Shown piece after piece: positions 19,684 to 28,963 of a stretch of DNA of 64,000 nt. The notes beneath the pieces are model-generated. The model was not told the DNA's origin. It saw only the letters and a list, made by a program, of their open reading frames with translations, and made no database searches. Every line of letters begins with the position of its first letter. Within the stretch, counting starts at the first letter, position 1. The DNA comes from Betaproteobacteria bacterium (lineage in GTDB: Bacteria; Pseudomonadota; Gammaproteobacteria; Burkholderiales; Burkholderiaceae_C), in contig CANGHH010000004.1 in assembly GCA_947453725.1 (NCBI GenBank), positions 268,119 to 332,118 of the forward strand, read 5' to 3'. Made by a program: the position numbers and the translations under genes.

Positions 19684-20325
19684 TTAGAAGTAGCTCTGCG
19701 GGATGATCAAGATGTCACCGGGTCGCATGTCGACATTGGCCGAGACATCGCCGCGGCGAATCAGGTCTTTCAGGCGCACGCTGTAGGGCTTGTTGCCCTC
19801 GGAACCGCGCAGGATGGTGGCGCGGTTGCCGTCGGCGAAGTCGGTCAGGCCGCCCACGGCGATCATCACGTCGAGCAGGCTCATCTTCTGCTTGTACGGC
19901 AGGAACTGCGGCCTGGCCGCCTCGCCGACGACGCGGATCTGTTCGCTGTAGGGGCCGATGAAGCCGGTGACGATGACCGTGACGATGGGGTCACGGACAT
20001 AGGTCCCCAGCTTCTTTTCAATGTCGCGGGCCAGCTGCGTCGGGGTCTTGCCCTGCGCCAGCAACTCTTCAACCAAAGGCGCTGTGACCTTGCCATCGGG
20101 GCGCACCGGCACCGACATCGACAACTCGGGGTTGCGCCAGACGATGATGTTGACGCTGTCGCCGGCACCGATCACATAGCTGTAATCGGGGGTCTCGCTG
20201 CCAGCAGCGGGCAGCGTGCCCAGCGGCGTGGTCGAACAGGCGGCCAGCAGGGTCACCGCCAGCGCGGTCAGCAAGGTTCGAACGCGGGCCATCAAGGCGG
20301 TCGGTGGAAACGGCGTGGATCGCAT
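19684..20325 (-). CDS. XrtA system polysaccharide export lipoprotein (Wza-like)
   Basis: Lipobox 'LLAAC', 'YVIGAGDSVNIIVWRNPELSMSVPVRPDGKV', C-terminal 'VDMRPGDILIIPQSYF'; AGGAG upstream of the ATG. Confidence 0.88.
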   Translation of the reverse strand: MRSTPFPPTALMARVRTLLTALAVTLLAACSTTPLGTLPAAGSETPDYSYVIGAGDSVNIIVWRNPELSMSVPVRPDGKVTAPLVEELLAQGKTPTQLARDIEKKLGTYVRDPIVTVIVTGFIGPYSEQIRVVGEAARPQFLPYKQKMSLLDVMIAVGGLTDFADGNRATILRGSEGNKPYSVRLKDLIRRGDVSANVDMRPGDILIIPQSYF

Positions 20326-20540
20326 GGAAACTCCTGTCCTGCCGGGATTTCGGCCCCGGGATACGAATCTGTAGGCGGTGTCGAAGCAGCACGACCGGGA
20401 ACCCGGCAACGCACCGCGTGGCCATGATGGCACAGCGATCGCCGCCCGCCGTACCCCTCACTTGCAGCGGCAGCCTGGAGGGGAACATTTTTCACGTTCG
20501 AGGGGCCAGCCGCAGCCGGCCACCGGCCCTCGCACCCGAT

Positions 20541-21641
20541 CTACGACTGGCCTTCGTCCATGGGTTGCTTGTTCAGCCCCAGGGCCTTGATCGTCAGGTG
20601 CCGGGCCAGCAACCAGGGCGGCATGCGCAGTCCCGTCGCGCGGACGTAGAGCGCAAAGCGCGCCAGCGGGGTCCAGCGGTCGGCCGTGCTGCCGTGCGGT
20701 GTGCGCAACACGCGGCGCCAGGCCGCCTGCATGCAGCCGCCCAGCAGGCGGCCCGGCCCCCAGGCCGCGACGGCGATGAGCGTTTCAGCCGGCACCGGCG
20801 TTGCCAGGATCTCGGTCGCGCAGCGCAGGCCGTGGTGCAAGGCCCGCCGCAAGCCCAGTTCATCGGCCCGCGCCACCAACTGCGGCCAGAACCCGGCCTG
20901 GCTGCTGAAATGGCGCAGCAGCAGGTCGATGTCGGCCAGGTCACGCAGGCCGTGGCTGAGTTCCTCGTTCAGGAACAGGTGAACCATGCTGTGCAGCAGC
21001 ATGTCCGGCGGCGCCAGCACCGCATAGCCGCTGTCGTCGGGCAGGGAACGGGCCTGCGCCCAAAGCCGCGCGCTGTCGGTCCGCCAGCGCGAGGTTTCGG
21101 GCGCGATCGCATGATGAACATCCAGCGCTGTCTGCCTGCGGATGTGGATCATTGGCGGCAGTTCGTGCATCCATTGCCGGTAATAGCGTTGGTCGTAGGC
21201 CGAGCGGTGTGTCGTGATCCAGCCGTGGCGCAACAGGGCGTCCTCGACCTCGGCGAGCCGATCCTTGGGCACCAGAATGTCGACATCCGAGAAGAAGCGG
21301 CCCTGCGCCGGCGGCAGACCGGCCGCCACGTAGGCAGCACCCTTGAGCAGCACCACCGGTACCCGCAGCGGCTGCAGCGCCCGCCGGATGTGTGCCAGTT
21401 CGCGCTGGACTTCGGCCGCGTGCGAGCGCATCAGGCGGCGCGTGCCGGACAGCTGGTCTTGCAGGCCGGGCGGCAGGTCGGCTACCAGGTCGTGCGCCTG
21501 GGCCAGCACGGCCAGCCGGCCCAGCAGGTCGGCTGCATCGGCCTGGCGCATCAGCAGGTCGAACTGGCGCGGCGTCCAGCGGCGCAGGCTGGCCGGGTCG
21601 CGCAGCATGCGAATCACCAGATCGGAGTCCTGGACAGGCAT
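20541..21641 (-). CDS. Nucleotidyltransferase family protein (NTP_transf_5-like)
   Basis: 'VVLLKGAAYVAAGLPPAQGRFFSDVDILVPKDRLAEVEDALLRHGW' nucleotidyltransferase signature. Confidence 0.8.
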   Translation of the reverse strand: MPVQDSDLVIRMLRDPASLRRWTPRQFDLLMRQADAADLLGRLAVLAQAHDLVADLPPGLQDQLSGTRRLMRSHAAEVQRELAHIRRALQPLRVPVVLLKGAAYVAAGLPPAQGRFFSDVDILVPKDRLAEVEDALLRHGWITTHRSAYDQRYYRQWMHELPPMIHIRRQTALDVHHAIAPETSRWRTDSARLWAQARSLPDDSGYAVLAPPDMLLHSMVHLFLNEELSHGLRDLADIDLLLRHFSSQAGFWPQLVARADELGLRRALHHGLRCATEILATPVPAETLIAVAAWGPGRLLGGCMQAAWRRVLRTPHGSTADRWTPLARFALYVRATGLRMPPWLLARHLTIKALGLNKQPMDEGQS

Positions 21642-21650
21642 GCGACGCGC

Positions 21651-22592
21651 TCAGGCGCCGGGCGCCGGCAGCGGGCGCCCGGATGCCGGCCCGGCCAGCC
21701 GGTCGAACAGCGCCACGGCCTCGTCGAGCTGGCCATAGCTGAAGTCGAAGCAGTCGCAGTCGCCGATCAGCGCAGCCATGGCGGCAAAACCTTCCCGGCC
21801 ATGCACCCCGTAGTTGAAGGTCTGGCCCATCAGCTTCATGAAGGCCTGGGCGCGCGGCAAGGCGGTCAGCTGCGCCGGTGCGCCGGCCTGAAAACGCGGG
21901 AAGATCACCCAGGCCGGGCTGGCTGGAACGGCCAACTGCGCCACCGCGTCAGCAGGAGGCCGGACATGGCCGACAGCGCCTTTGAGGGTGTCGCGCACGA
22001 CCTCGCCAAAAGCGGCCTCGGGTGCAAAGTCACGGATCACGGCGATGGACTGGTTCTTCAGGCTGATCGGCCGCGGGTTGGGCCACAGCAAGCCGCTGCC
22101 GGGGTCCAGCAGGGCCAGTTCGTCGGACAGCAGGCGCCAGCCGCGAAAGGCCAGCCCGGCGCACAGGGTGCTCTTGCCCGAACCCGATGGCGCCGGCAGG
22201 ATCACCGCGCGGCCGCCCTTCTCCAGCACCGCGCTGTGCACCGTCAGAAACTGGTTGCACAGCGTGGTCATGCACCAGTTCAAGCCCCATTCCAACAGGG
22301 GGAAGCCCTGGTCGCCGGCCAGCGGCGTGAAGGGCATCTGGCCGTCTTGGCCGAAGACGACCTGCCGCTTGAACCAGCGACGCAGTCCAGCCGGGCGGTC
22401 GACGCTGACATGGAAATGCGCGAAGTCGTCGTCAGCCAACAGCGGGTGCTGCGCATAGTGCAGGCCGATACCCCGCGCCACGGCATCCAACGGCGAGCGG
22501 ACGCGCGCCGCCACCCGACCGGTGCGAACAACCACGCCAGTGCCCGCCAACAGACGGCGCAGTTCAGGCGGAGACAGGTCGCCGACGATCAA
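21651..22592 (-). CDS. HprK-related kinase A (HPr-rel-A system)
   Basis: Walker A 'ILPAPSGSGKSTLCAGLAFRGWRLLSDELALLDP', 'PISLKNQSIAVIR' as in HprK-related kinases. Confidence 0.8.
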   Translation of the reverse strand: MIVGDLSPPELRRLLAGTGVVVRTGRVAARVRSPLDAVARGIGLHYAQHPLLADDDFAHFHVSVDRPAGLRRWFKRQVVFGQDGQMPFTPLAGDQGFPLLEWGLNWCMTTLCNQFLTVHSAVLEKGGRAVILPAPSGSGKSTLCAGLAFRGWRLLSDELALLDPGSGLLWPNPRPISLKNQSIAVIRDFAPEAAFGEVVRDTLKGAVGHVRPPADAVAQLAVPASPAWVIFPRFQAGAPAQLTALPRAQAFMKLMGQTFNYGVHGREGFAAMAALIGDCDCFDFSYGQLDEAVALFDRLAGPASGRPLPAPGA

Positions 22593-22897
22593 GCCAGCCG
22601 GCGCTCGATGACACCGATGCGGTGCAGGTCCGCCAGGGCGGCGCGGATGGCAGCCAGGTCGGCTGCGTCCTGGCCCTCGCCGTCATCGGCCATCCGGGCC
22701 AGCCACTGCGCCGCCTCGCGAGGGTGGGCGGTGTCTTCCAGCAGCAGATCCAGCGTGGCGCTGTGCGCCGGCCCCAGTGCATGGGTTTCGCCAGTCGCCA
22801 GCACGTAGACGACGACGTCGTCGCCCCAGCGGCGGCTGTCGTAGAAGCGGCTGTCCAGCGCAACCCACAGCGGCTCGGCAGGCGGCGCGGCATTCAC
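22589..22897 (-). CDS. PqqD-like protein (HPr-rel-A system)
   Basis: 'RWGDDVVVYVLATGETHALGPAHSATLDLLLEDTAHPREAAQWLA' PqqD-like pattern; stop overlaps the kinase start; GTG 22897 assumed. Confidence 0.65.
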   Translation of the reverse strand: MNAAPPAEPLWVALDSRFYDSRRWGDDVVVYVLATGETHALGPAHSATLDLLLEDTAHPREAAQWLARMADDGEGQDAADLAAIRAALADLHRIGVIERRLA

Positions 22898-22904
22898 GCT
22901 GCCG

Positions 22905-23498
22905 TCACGTCGTGGTGAAGGTCTGGGTGAACCAGTTGTTGAACTCAACGATGGTCCAGTAGGAGCCCGTCAGCGTCGGGCGGTAGGAACCCGTGCTGCC
23001 CTGCGTCCACATGGCCTGCAAGGCGGTTTCGTTGATCACGGCCTCTGGCGTCTTGCCGCTCTTCAGATTCAAATAGGCCGCGACGACCAATCGGGCCAGG
23101 GTTTCCCGGTCATTGGCCGGCGTCAGCCGCACGACTTGAGCCAAGGTTGGCGTCAGGTGCCCGCCGAGACTGCCCGATCCCGAAAATTCGTTGTAGAAGA
23201 GCGCATTCGTTCGGTCCACGGGCCAAACGGTTGAATCGTCACGCCACTTCCGCGGACCGAATCCTGAACAGCCCTGGACGGGTTGCGCACTGGTGGCGGC
23301 ATTCGCCGCGACCGAGGAGAAGGCCGAAGGCGACCGGCAGGTCGTGGCTGCGGCCCGCGCCGGCTGGCTGACGATAGTCAGGATTGCCGGCGCAGTGGCC
23401 AGGCCAGCCCGCAACAGGCGCCGACGCGATGTCGAACCCGCTGCCGCCAAGCTGCCGCCTGGCGTCTTCGGTAGGACCTGTCTGGGGTCGGTGTCCAT
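22905..23498 (-). CDS. Small Tat-signal exported protein of unknown function, first gene of the HprK-like cassette
   Basis: 'SRRRLLRAGLATAPAILTIVSQPARAA' twin-arginine signal and A-x-A site; C-terminus WFTQTFTTT; gene immediately upstream of the pqqD-like gene. Confidence 0.65.
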   Translation of the reverse strand: MDTDPRQVLPKTPGGSLAAAGSTSRRRLLRAGLATAPAILTIVSQPARAAATTCRSPSAFSSVAANAATSAQPVQGCSGFGPRKWRDDSTVWPVDRTNALFYNEFSGSGSLGGHLTPTLAQVVRLTPANDRETLARLVVAAYLNLKSGKTPEAVINETALQAMWTQGSTGSYRPTLTGSYWTIVEFNNWFTQTFTTT

Positions 23499-23947
23499 GG
23501 GGAGCGCCTCGGTGGTGGTCAGCTGAATTATAGATTTCCCGCTGTCGGGCCCCAACCCCCAGTCAAGGGGGTCCGGCGCCTGCGAAAGCCAGAATGTGGA
23601 GGATTGGGCAGCCAGCGCGCTTGCTGGTCCGCCCGATGGCCTGGACAGCGCGCAAGCCCGCTAAGCTCCGGCGGTGACGAATCAGCATCCCGCCCTCCTT
23701 GCAGGTCCCGCGCGCCAACTGGCGCCGGCCCGCAATCCAAGCGTTGCGATTGACAAGGTGGGGGCAAGGCCCGCGCCCCCCCGAACACGGGGCTTGCTTG
23801 CCAATTCAGCAGGCGCTTACATTTGGCTACGCCACGGGCCTGTTTCCGCATCGTGATAAGCGCGTCTGCTGCAACCAGCGCCACAGGTCCGAGGGAGCAG
23901 TCGCTGTTCTGGCCTTTGGTAACGGCCTCTGGTGCACGTTCCTCAAC

Positions 23948-25330
23948 ATGATCCGAATCTTCAACCATTACGTGCATGGCGCGGCGCTCCGCGGGATGCT
24001 CTTTGACCTGGGCTTGGTGCTGATGGTCGCGCTGTTCGCGGTCGGGATGCAGGTCAACAGCGTCGATCAGGCGCTGCCACTGGCCGGCACCCATGTCGTT
24101 TCCCTGGCAGCCTGCGTGTTCTTCATCAACAGCGCGTCGGGCCTGTATGAGTCGGCACAGACGGTCACGCCAGCCCGTTCGGTAACGCGGGTGATCCTGG
24201 TCCTGCTGGTCGCCTTGCCGCTGGCCTACTCGATCTTCGGCCTGTTACCGGCTTCATTCACGCACCGTCATACGGTGCAGCTGTCGATGATGGCCGGCGT
24301 GGCCGCGCTGATCACGCGGCGGGCCTACCTGTCGCACTCCTCGGCCGCCGCAGCGGGTCGCACCCGCATCATGATCTTCGGCGCCGGACCGGCCGCCCTG
24401 GTGGTGGGCAACACCTTGAAAGCGGCCGACCCCAACGCGCTGATCGTCGGCTATGTGGCAGGGCCCAACGAGCGCGAGCCGGCCGTCCCGCTGGGCGAGA
24501 TCCTGGCCCACGAAGGCACCCTCCCCGACATCGCACGCCGGCTGGGCGTGGCAGAAATTGTCGTCGCGCTGACCGAGCGTCGCTCAGGCAGCATGCCGCT
24601 GCGCCAGCTGCTGGACTGCAAGGCTTCGGGCACCAAGGTCTACGATCTCAACACGCACTTCGAGAAGACGCTCGGTCAGATCCGGGTGGACTACCTCAGC
24701 GCCAGCTGGTTGATTTTCGGCGACGGCTTCAACCAGGGCGCCTGGCGAACCGCCGTCAAGCGGGTCTTCGACATCTTCTGCGCTTCACTGCTGATCCTGC
24801 TGTCAGCGCCGATCATGGCCGTGGCGGCGGTCTGCATCAAGTTCGAAAGTCGCGGCCCGGCGCTCTACCGCCAGCAGCGCGTGGGGCAGAACGGCCAGCC
24901 TTTCAGCATCGCCAAGTTCCGCAGCATGCGCACCGACGCCGAAAAGGACGGCAAGCCGGTCTGGGCCGCTGCCAACGACAACCGCGTGACCCGCGTGGGC
25001 GCCATCATCCGCCGCCTGCGCATCGACGAACTGCCACAGCTGTTCAACGTCTTGCGGGGCGACATGAGCCTGGTCGGTCCGCGGCCCGAGCGGCCCTACT
25101 TCGTCGACCAGCTGACGCAAGAGATTCCCTTCTACGCCTTGCGCCACAGCGTCAAGCCCGGCGTGACGGGCTGGGCCCAGGTCCGCTACGCCTATGGCGC
25201 AACGATCGAAGAATCGCAGGAGAAGCTGCAATTCGACCTGTACTACGTCAAGAACCACACCCTGTTTCTGGACTTGGTGGTCTTGATGGAAACCGTGGGC
25301 GTTGTGCTGACCGGCAAGGGCGCCCGCTGA
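23948..25330 (+). CDS. epsB: XrtA system undecaprenyl-phosphate sugar phosphotransferase (EpsB-like)
   Basis: C-terminal 'KRVFDIFCASLLILLSAPIMAVAAVCIKFESRGPALYRQQRVGQNGQPFSIAKFRSMR...DELPQLFNVLRGDMSLVGPRPERP'. Confidence 0.88.
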   Translation: MIRIFNHYVHGAALRGMLFDLGLVLMVALFAVGMQVNSVDQALPLAGTHVVSLAACVFFINSASGLYESAQTVTPARSVTRVILVLLVALPLAYSIFGLLPASFTHRHTVQLSMMAGVAALITRRAYLSHSSAAAAGRTRIMIFGAGPAALVVGNTLKAADPNALIVGYVAGPNEREPAVPLGEILAHEGTLPDIARRLGVAEIVVALTERRSGSMPLRQLLDCKASGTKVYDLNTHFEKTLGQIRVDYLSASWLIFGDGFNQGAWRTAVKRVFDIFCASLLILLSAPIMAVAAVCIKFESRGPALYRQQRVGQNGQPFSIAKFRSMRTDAEKDGKPVWAAANDNRVTRVGAIIRRLRIDELPQLFNVLRGDMSLVGPRPERPYFVDQLTQEIPFYALRHSVKPGVTGWAQVRYAYGATIEESQEKLQFDLYYVKNHTLFLDLVVLMETVGVVLTGKGAR

Positions 25331-25406
25331 GTCCGACAAGGGTGTCGCGCCAAGCCGCACTGGCCTCTCGCGACGGCGACCGCATGACCCGCGCCACGCT
25401 GACCGC

Positions 25407-27518
25407 ATGAGCACAGCGGCCATCGACGTCGCCGATTTCGGCTACACCCTGGCGGCCCTCAGCCACGGCGCCTTCGCCCTCTACCTGCTTGTCTCCAAGC
25501 GCCTGCAGCGGGCCGACCCGGCTTCGGCGAGCGCCTGCATCGCGGCGCTGGCGACGACGGCGCTGTGGGCCTTGTTGGCCGGGCTGGCCGACAACTGGAC
25601 GATCCGCGGGGCGCCCGGCCTGGCCGCCTTGTTCGATCTGCTGCGCTACGGCGCGTGGCTGGCCTTCCTGATGAGCTTTCTGCGGCAGAACCCCGGCTCG
25701 CAGCTGGCCGGGCTGGGCCAGGCCTTGCGCTGGGGCGGGGGTGCCAGCGTGCTGGCGGGCATCGGGTTGCTGGGCCTGCGCGCCGTGCAAGGCCATGGCG
25801 CCGACGAACCTTCGCGCCTGCAGATCGCCGTCGCGCTGGCGTTGCCCGTCTTCGGCCTGTTGATGGTCGAACAGCTGTTCCGCAACCTGGGCGAAGGCAC
25901 GCGCTGGCACGCCAAGCCGGTCTGCCTGGGCCTGTGCTGCGTGTTCGCCTTCGACATCTACCTGTACGCCGAAGCCCTGCTCTTCGGCCACTTCGACGTG
26001 GACGCCTTCAGCGTGCGCGGCGCGGCCCACGCGATGGCCATACCCTTCCTGTTCGTGGCGGCGCGTCGCAGCACCAACTGGATCGTCAAGCTGCAGGTCT
26101 CGCGAACGGCGGCCTTCTATTCCGCCACCCTCATCCTGGCCGGCGCCTACCTGCTGTTCATGGCCGCCATCGGCTACTACGTGCGCTACTTCGGAGGCGA
26201 CTGGGGCCGCGCGCTGCAAGTCAGCATGCTGGTCGCCGGCCTGGCTTTCCTGGGCATGCTGGTGTTCTCGGGTTCGCTGCGGTCCTGGCTGCGCGTCTTC
26301 GTCGGCAAGCACTTCTTCAGTTACCGCTACGACTACCGTGAAGAGTGGCTGCGCTTCACCGCCATGCTGTCGTCGCAGCGCTCACCGCAGGAAATGGGCG
26401 AGCAGATCGTGCGCGGTCTGGCCAAGATGGTGGAAAGTCCTGCCGGCAGCCTGTGGACAGGCCACACGGCCGAAGGCGAGTTCTCACAATCGGCGGTCTG
26501 GAACGCTCCCCGCGTGAACGCGGTCGAAGCGGCCGACTCCTCGCTGTGCAGCTTCCTGCATGAACAGGGCTGGGTCATCGACCTCGACGAATTCAGGGAC
26601 TCACCGCAGCGCTACGGGACGCTGACCCTGCCAACGTGGTTGCTCGGCACGCCCAGCGGCTGGTTGGTGGTGCCGCTGCTGGCCGGCGCCGAGTTGCAGG
26701 GCTTCGTGCTGCTGGCGCGGCCGCTGACGCCGATCAGCATCAACTGGGAAGTGCTCGACCTGATCAAGACGGCCGGCAGGCAGGCCGCCGGGTATCTGGC
26801 GCAGATGCAGGCCACCGAAGCGCTGCTGGAGGCCCGCAAATTCGAGGCATTCAACCGGATGTCGGCATTCGTTGTCCACGATCTGAAGAACATCGTCGCG
26901 CAACTCTCACTCATGCTGAAAAATGCAGAACGGCTGCACGACAATCTAGAGTTCCAGCAAGACATGTTGTTGACTGTCGAAAGTTCGCTCGAAAAGATGC
27001 GCCGGCTGATGCTGCAGTTGCGTGAGGGCGCAGCGCCGACGGGCGGCAGCCGTGGCGTCGAACTGGCCCCCATCGTGCGGCGTCTGGCAGCGACGGTGAG
27101 CGCGCAAGGCCGCACGCTGGAGATCAGCACGCTCGACCGGCTGGCCACACGGGGCCACGATGACCGGCTGGAACGCGTGATCGGGCACCTGGTGCAAAAC
27201 GCGCTGGAAGCCACGCCGGCCACAGGCCGCGTGTGGATCGGCGTCACGCGTTACAGCGGGCAGGTGGAACTGCAGGTCGGCGATACCGGCGCAGGCATGT
27301 CCGAAGAATTTGTCCGCAACCGGCTGTTCCGGCCTTTCAACACCACCAAACACAGCGGCATGGGCATCGGCACCTATGAGAGTTTTCAATACATCCGTGA
27401 ACTGGGCGGTACCATGCAAGTCGATAGTCATGTCGGCGAAGGCACGGTCATGACGGTCTTTCTGCCGCTGTTCGAGACCCACCGCGGTTCCGACCTGATG
27501 CCCCTGGGGCCGCGATGA
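25407..27518 (+). CDS. prsK: PEP-CTERM system histidine kinase PrsK
   Basis: N-terminal multi-TM, GAF-like region, 'FVVHDLKNIVAQLSLMLKNAERL' H-box, 'GDTGAGMSEEFVRNRLFRPFNTTKHSGMGIGTYES' ATPase. Confidence 0.9.
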   Translation: MSTAAIDVADFGYTLAALSHGAFALYLLVSKRLQRADPASASACIAALATTALWALLAGLADNWTIRGAPGLAALFDLLRYGAWLAFLMSFLRQNPGSQLAGLGQALRWGGGASVLAGIGLLGLRAVQGHGADEPSRLQIAVALALPVFGLLMVEQLFRNLGEGTRWHAKPVCLGLCCVFAFDIYLYAEALLFGHFDVDAFSVRGAAHAMAIPFLFVAARRSTNWIVKLQVSRTAAFYSATLILAGAYLLFMAAIGYYVRYFGGDWGRALQVSMLVAGLAFLGMLVFSGSLRSWLRVFVGKHFFSYRYDYREEWLRFTAMLSSQRSPQEMGEQIVRGLAKMVESPAGSLWTGHTAEGEFSQSAVWNAPRVNAVEAADSSLCSFLHEQGWVIDLDEFRDSPQRYGTLTLPTWLLGTPSGWLVVPLLAGAELQGFVLLARPLTPISINWEVLDLIKTAGRQAAGYLAQMQATEALLEARKFEAFNRMSAFVVHDLKNIVAQLSLMLKNAERLHDNLEFQQDMLLTVESSLEKMRRLMLQLREGAAPTGGSRGVELAPIVRRLAATVSAQGRTLEISTLDRLATRGHDDRLERVIGHLVQNALEATPATGRVWIGVTRYSGQVELQVGDTGAGMSEEFVRNRLFRPFNTTKHSGMGIGTYESFQYIRELGGTMQVDSHVGEGTVMTVFLPLFETHRGSDLMPLGPR

Positions 27519-28876
27519 GCCCGGGCACACCACCACTGCTGATCGTCGAGGACGACCTCGCGCTGCAAAAGCAGATCAAGTGGTCGCTCGACCGCTTCGA
27601 AACCGTCACCGCCAGCGACCGCGAAAGTGCATTGCTGCAGTTTCGCCGCCACCAGCCTGCGGTGGTCACGATGGATCTGGGACTGCCGCCCGACCCCGAT
27701 TCGGTGTCCGAAGGCTTCAAGCTGCTCGAGCAGATGCTGGCCATCGACCCGACGGCCAAGGTCATCGTGCTGACCGGCCAGAACGACCAGGCCAACGCAC
27801 TGCGCGCGGTGACCCTGGGCGCCTACGATTTCCTGGCCAAGCCCTTCGACCCCGATGTGCTCACGCTGACCATCGAGCGCGCCTGGCGGCTCTACGAACT
27901 GCAGGCCGAGAACCGGCGGCTGCAGTCGCTGCACCAGCCCGACGCGCTGTCGGGGCTGATCACGCGTGACGCCGACATGATGCGCATCGCACGCACCATC
28001 GAGCGCGTCTCGTCGAGCAACGCCACCGTGCTGCTGCTCGGCGAAAGCGGCACCGGCAAGGAAGTGCTGGCGCTGGGCGTGCACACGGCGAGCAAGCGGA
28101 CAGGCCGTTTCATCGCCATCAATTGCGCGGCCATCCCTGAAAACCTGCTCGAAAGCGAACTCTTCGGTTACGAAAAAGGCGCTTTCACAGGCGCCACGAA
28201 GACGACGCCCGGCAAGTTCGAGACGGCCAACACCGGCACGCTGATGCTCGACGAAATCGGCGACCTGCCGCATTCGCTTCAGGCCAAGCTGCTGCGCTTC
28301 CTGCAGGAGCGCACGGTCGAACGGCTGGGCGGACGCAGCGAGATCGCGGTCGATGTCCGGGTCGTGGGCGCCACCCACCAGGACCTGAAGGCGTTGATCG
28401 CCCAGGGCCGCTTCCGCGAAGACCTGTATTACCGGCTGGCCGAGATCGTCGTCCACATCCCGCCGCTGCGCGCCCGCAACGGTGACGCCGTGCTGCTGGC
28501 CCACGCCTTCTTGCGGCGCCACGCACAGGAGCAGCGGCGCCCCGGGCTGAGCTTCTCGGACGACGCCATCCGGGCCATCGAACAGCACCCCTGGCAAGGC
28601 AATGTGCGGGAGTTGCTGAACGCCATCAAGCGGGCCGCGATCATGTCCGAGACCGACCGGCTGACCTGCGAGGACCTGGGCCTGCCCGCGCCGGCCAGCG
28701 AAGGCGGCAGCGAACAGTCCGATCTCGACCTGCGCACCGTGCGCGAAGCGGCTGAACGCCAGGCCATCGTGTCGGCGCTGGCGCGCAGCAATGGCAACAT
28801 CGTGCGGGCATCGGAGTTGTTGGGCGTCAGCCGACCGACCCTGTATGACCTGATGAAACGGTTGTCGATCAAGTGA
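27515..28876 (+). CDS. prsR: PEP-CTERM system sigma-54-dependent response regulator PrsR
   Basis: Receiver domain (LLIVEDDLAL...VVTMDLGLPP), AAA+ 'LLGESGTGKE', 'GAFTGATKTTPGKFE', C-terminal Fis-type HTH. Confidence 0.92.
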   Translation: MSPGTPPLLIVEDDLALQKQIKWSLDRFETVTASDRESALLQFRRHQPAVVTMDLGLPPDPDSVSEGFKLLEQMLAIDPTAKVIVLTGQNDQANALRAVTLGAYDFLAKPFDPDVLTLTIERAWRLYELQAENRRLQSLHQPDALSGLITRDADMMRIARTIERVSSSNATVLLLGESGTGKEVLALGVHTASKRTGRFIAINCAAIPENLLESELFGYEKGAFTGATKTTPGKFETANTGTLMLDEIGDLPHSLQAKLLRFLQERTVERLGGRSEIAVDVRVVGATHQDLKALIAQGRFREDLYYRLAEIVVHIPPLRARNGDAVLLAHAFLRRHAQEQRRPGLSFSDDAIRAIEQHPWQGNVRELLNAIKRAAIMSETDRLTCEDLGLPAPASEGGSEQSDLDLRTVREAAERQAIVSALARSNGNIVRASELLGVSRPTLYDLMKRLSIK

Positions 28877-28963
28877 CATCCCGATAGGCCACGCCCGCAG
28901 GTCAAGAACCCCCGGCAAGTTCAGGCCGGTGGGCAAAGCCAGCGTCACAGAACGAGAAAACAC

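Noticed and set aside
18463-20427. 654-aa plus-strand ORF opposite the Wzz/Wza genes
   Set aside because: Shadow ORF over two well-supported minus-strand genes.
20304-22808. 834-aa plus-strand ORF opposite the nucleotidyltransferase and HprK-like genes
   Set aside because: Shadow ORF; the minus-strand proteins carry clear motifs and overlapping start/stop coupling.
23555-23582. CCCCC-agtcaa-GGGGG inverted repeat upstream of the Tat gene
   Set aside because: A short GC hairpin with no T tract; not enough to call a terminator or operator.
23499-23947. Search for sigma-54 sites (TGGCAC-N5-TTGC) upstream of epsB, the Tat gene, the Wza-like gene and prsT, since PrsR is sigma-54 dependent
   Set aside because: Only weak or wrongly spaced GG/GC matches were seen by eye; none good enough to call. 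A scored matrix scan is needed.
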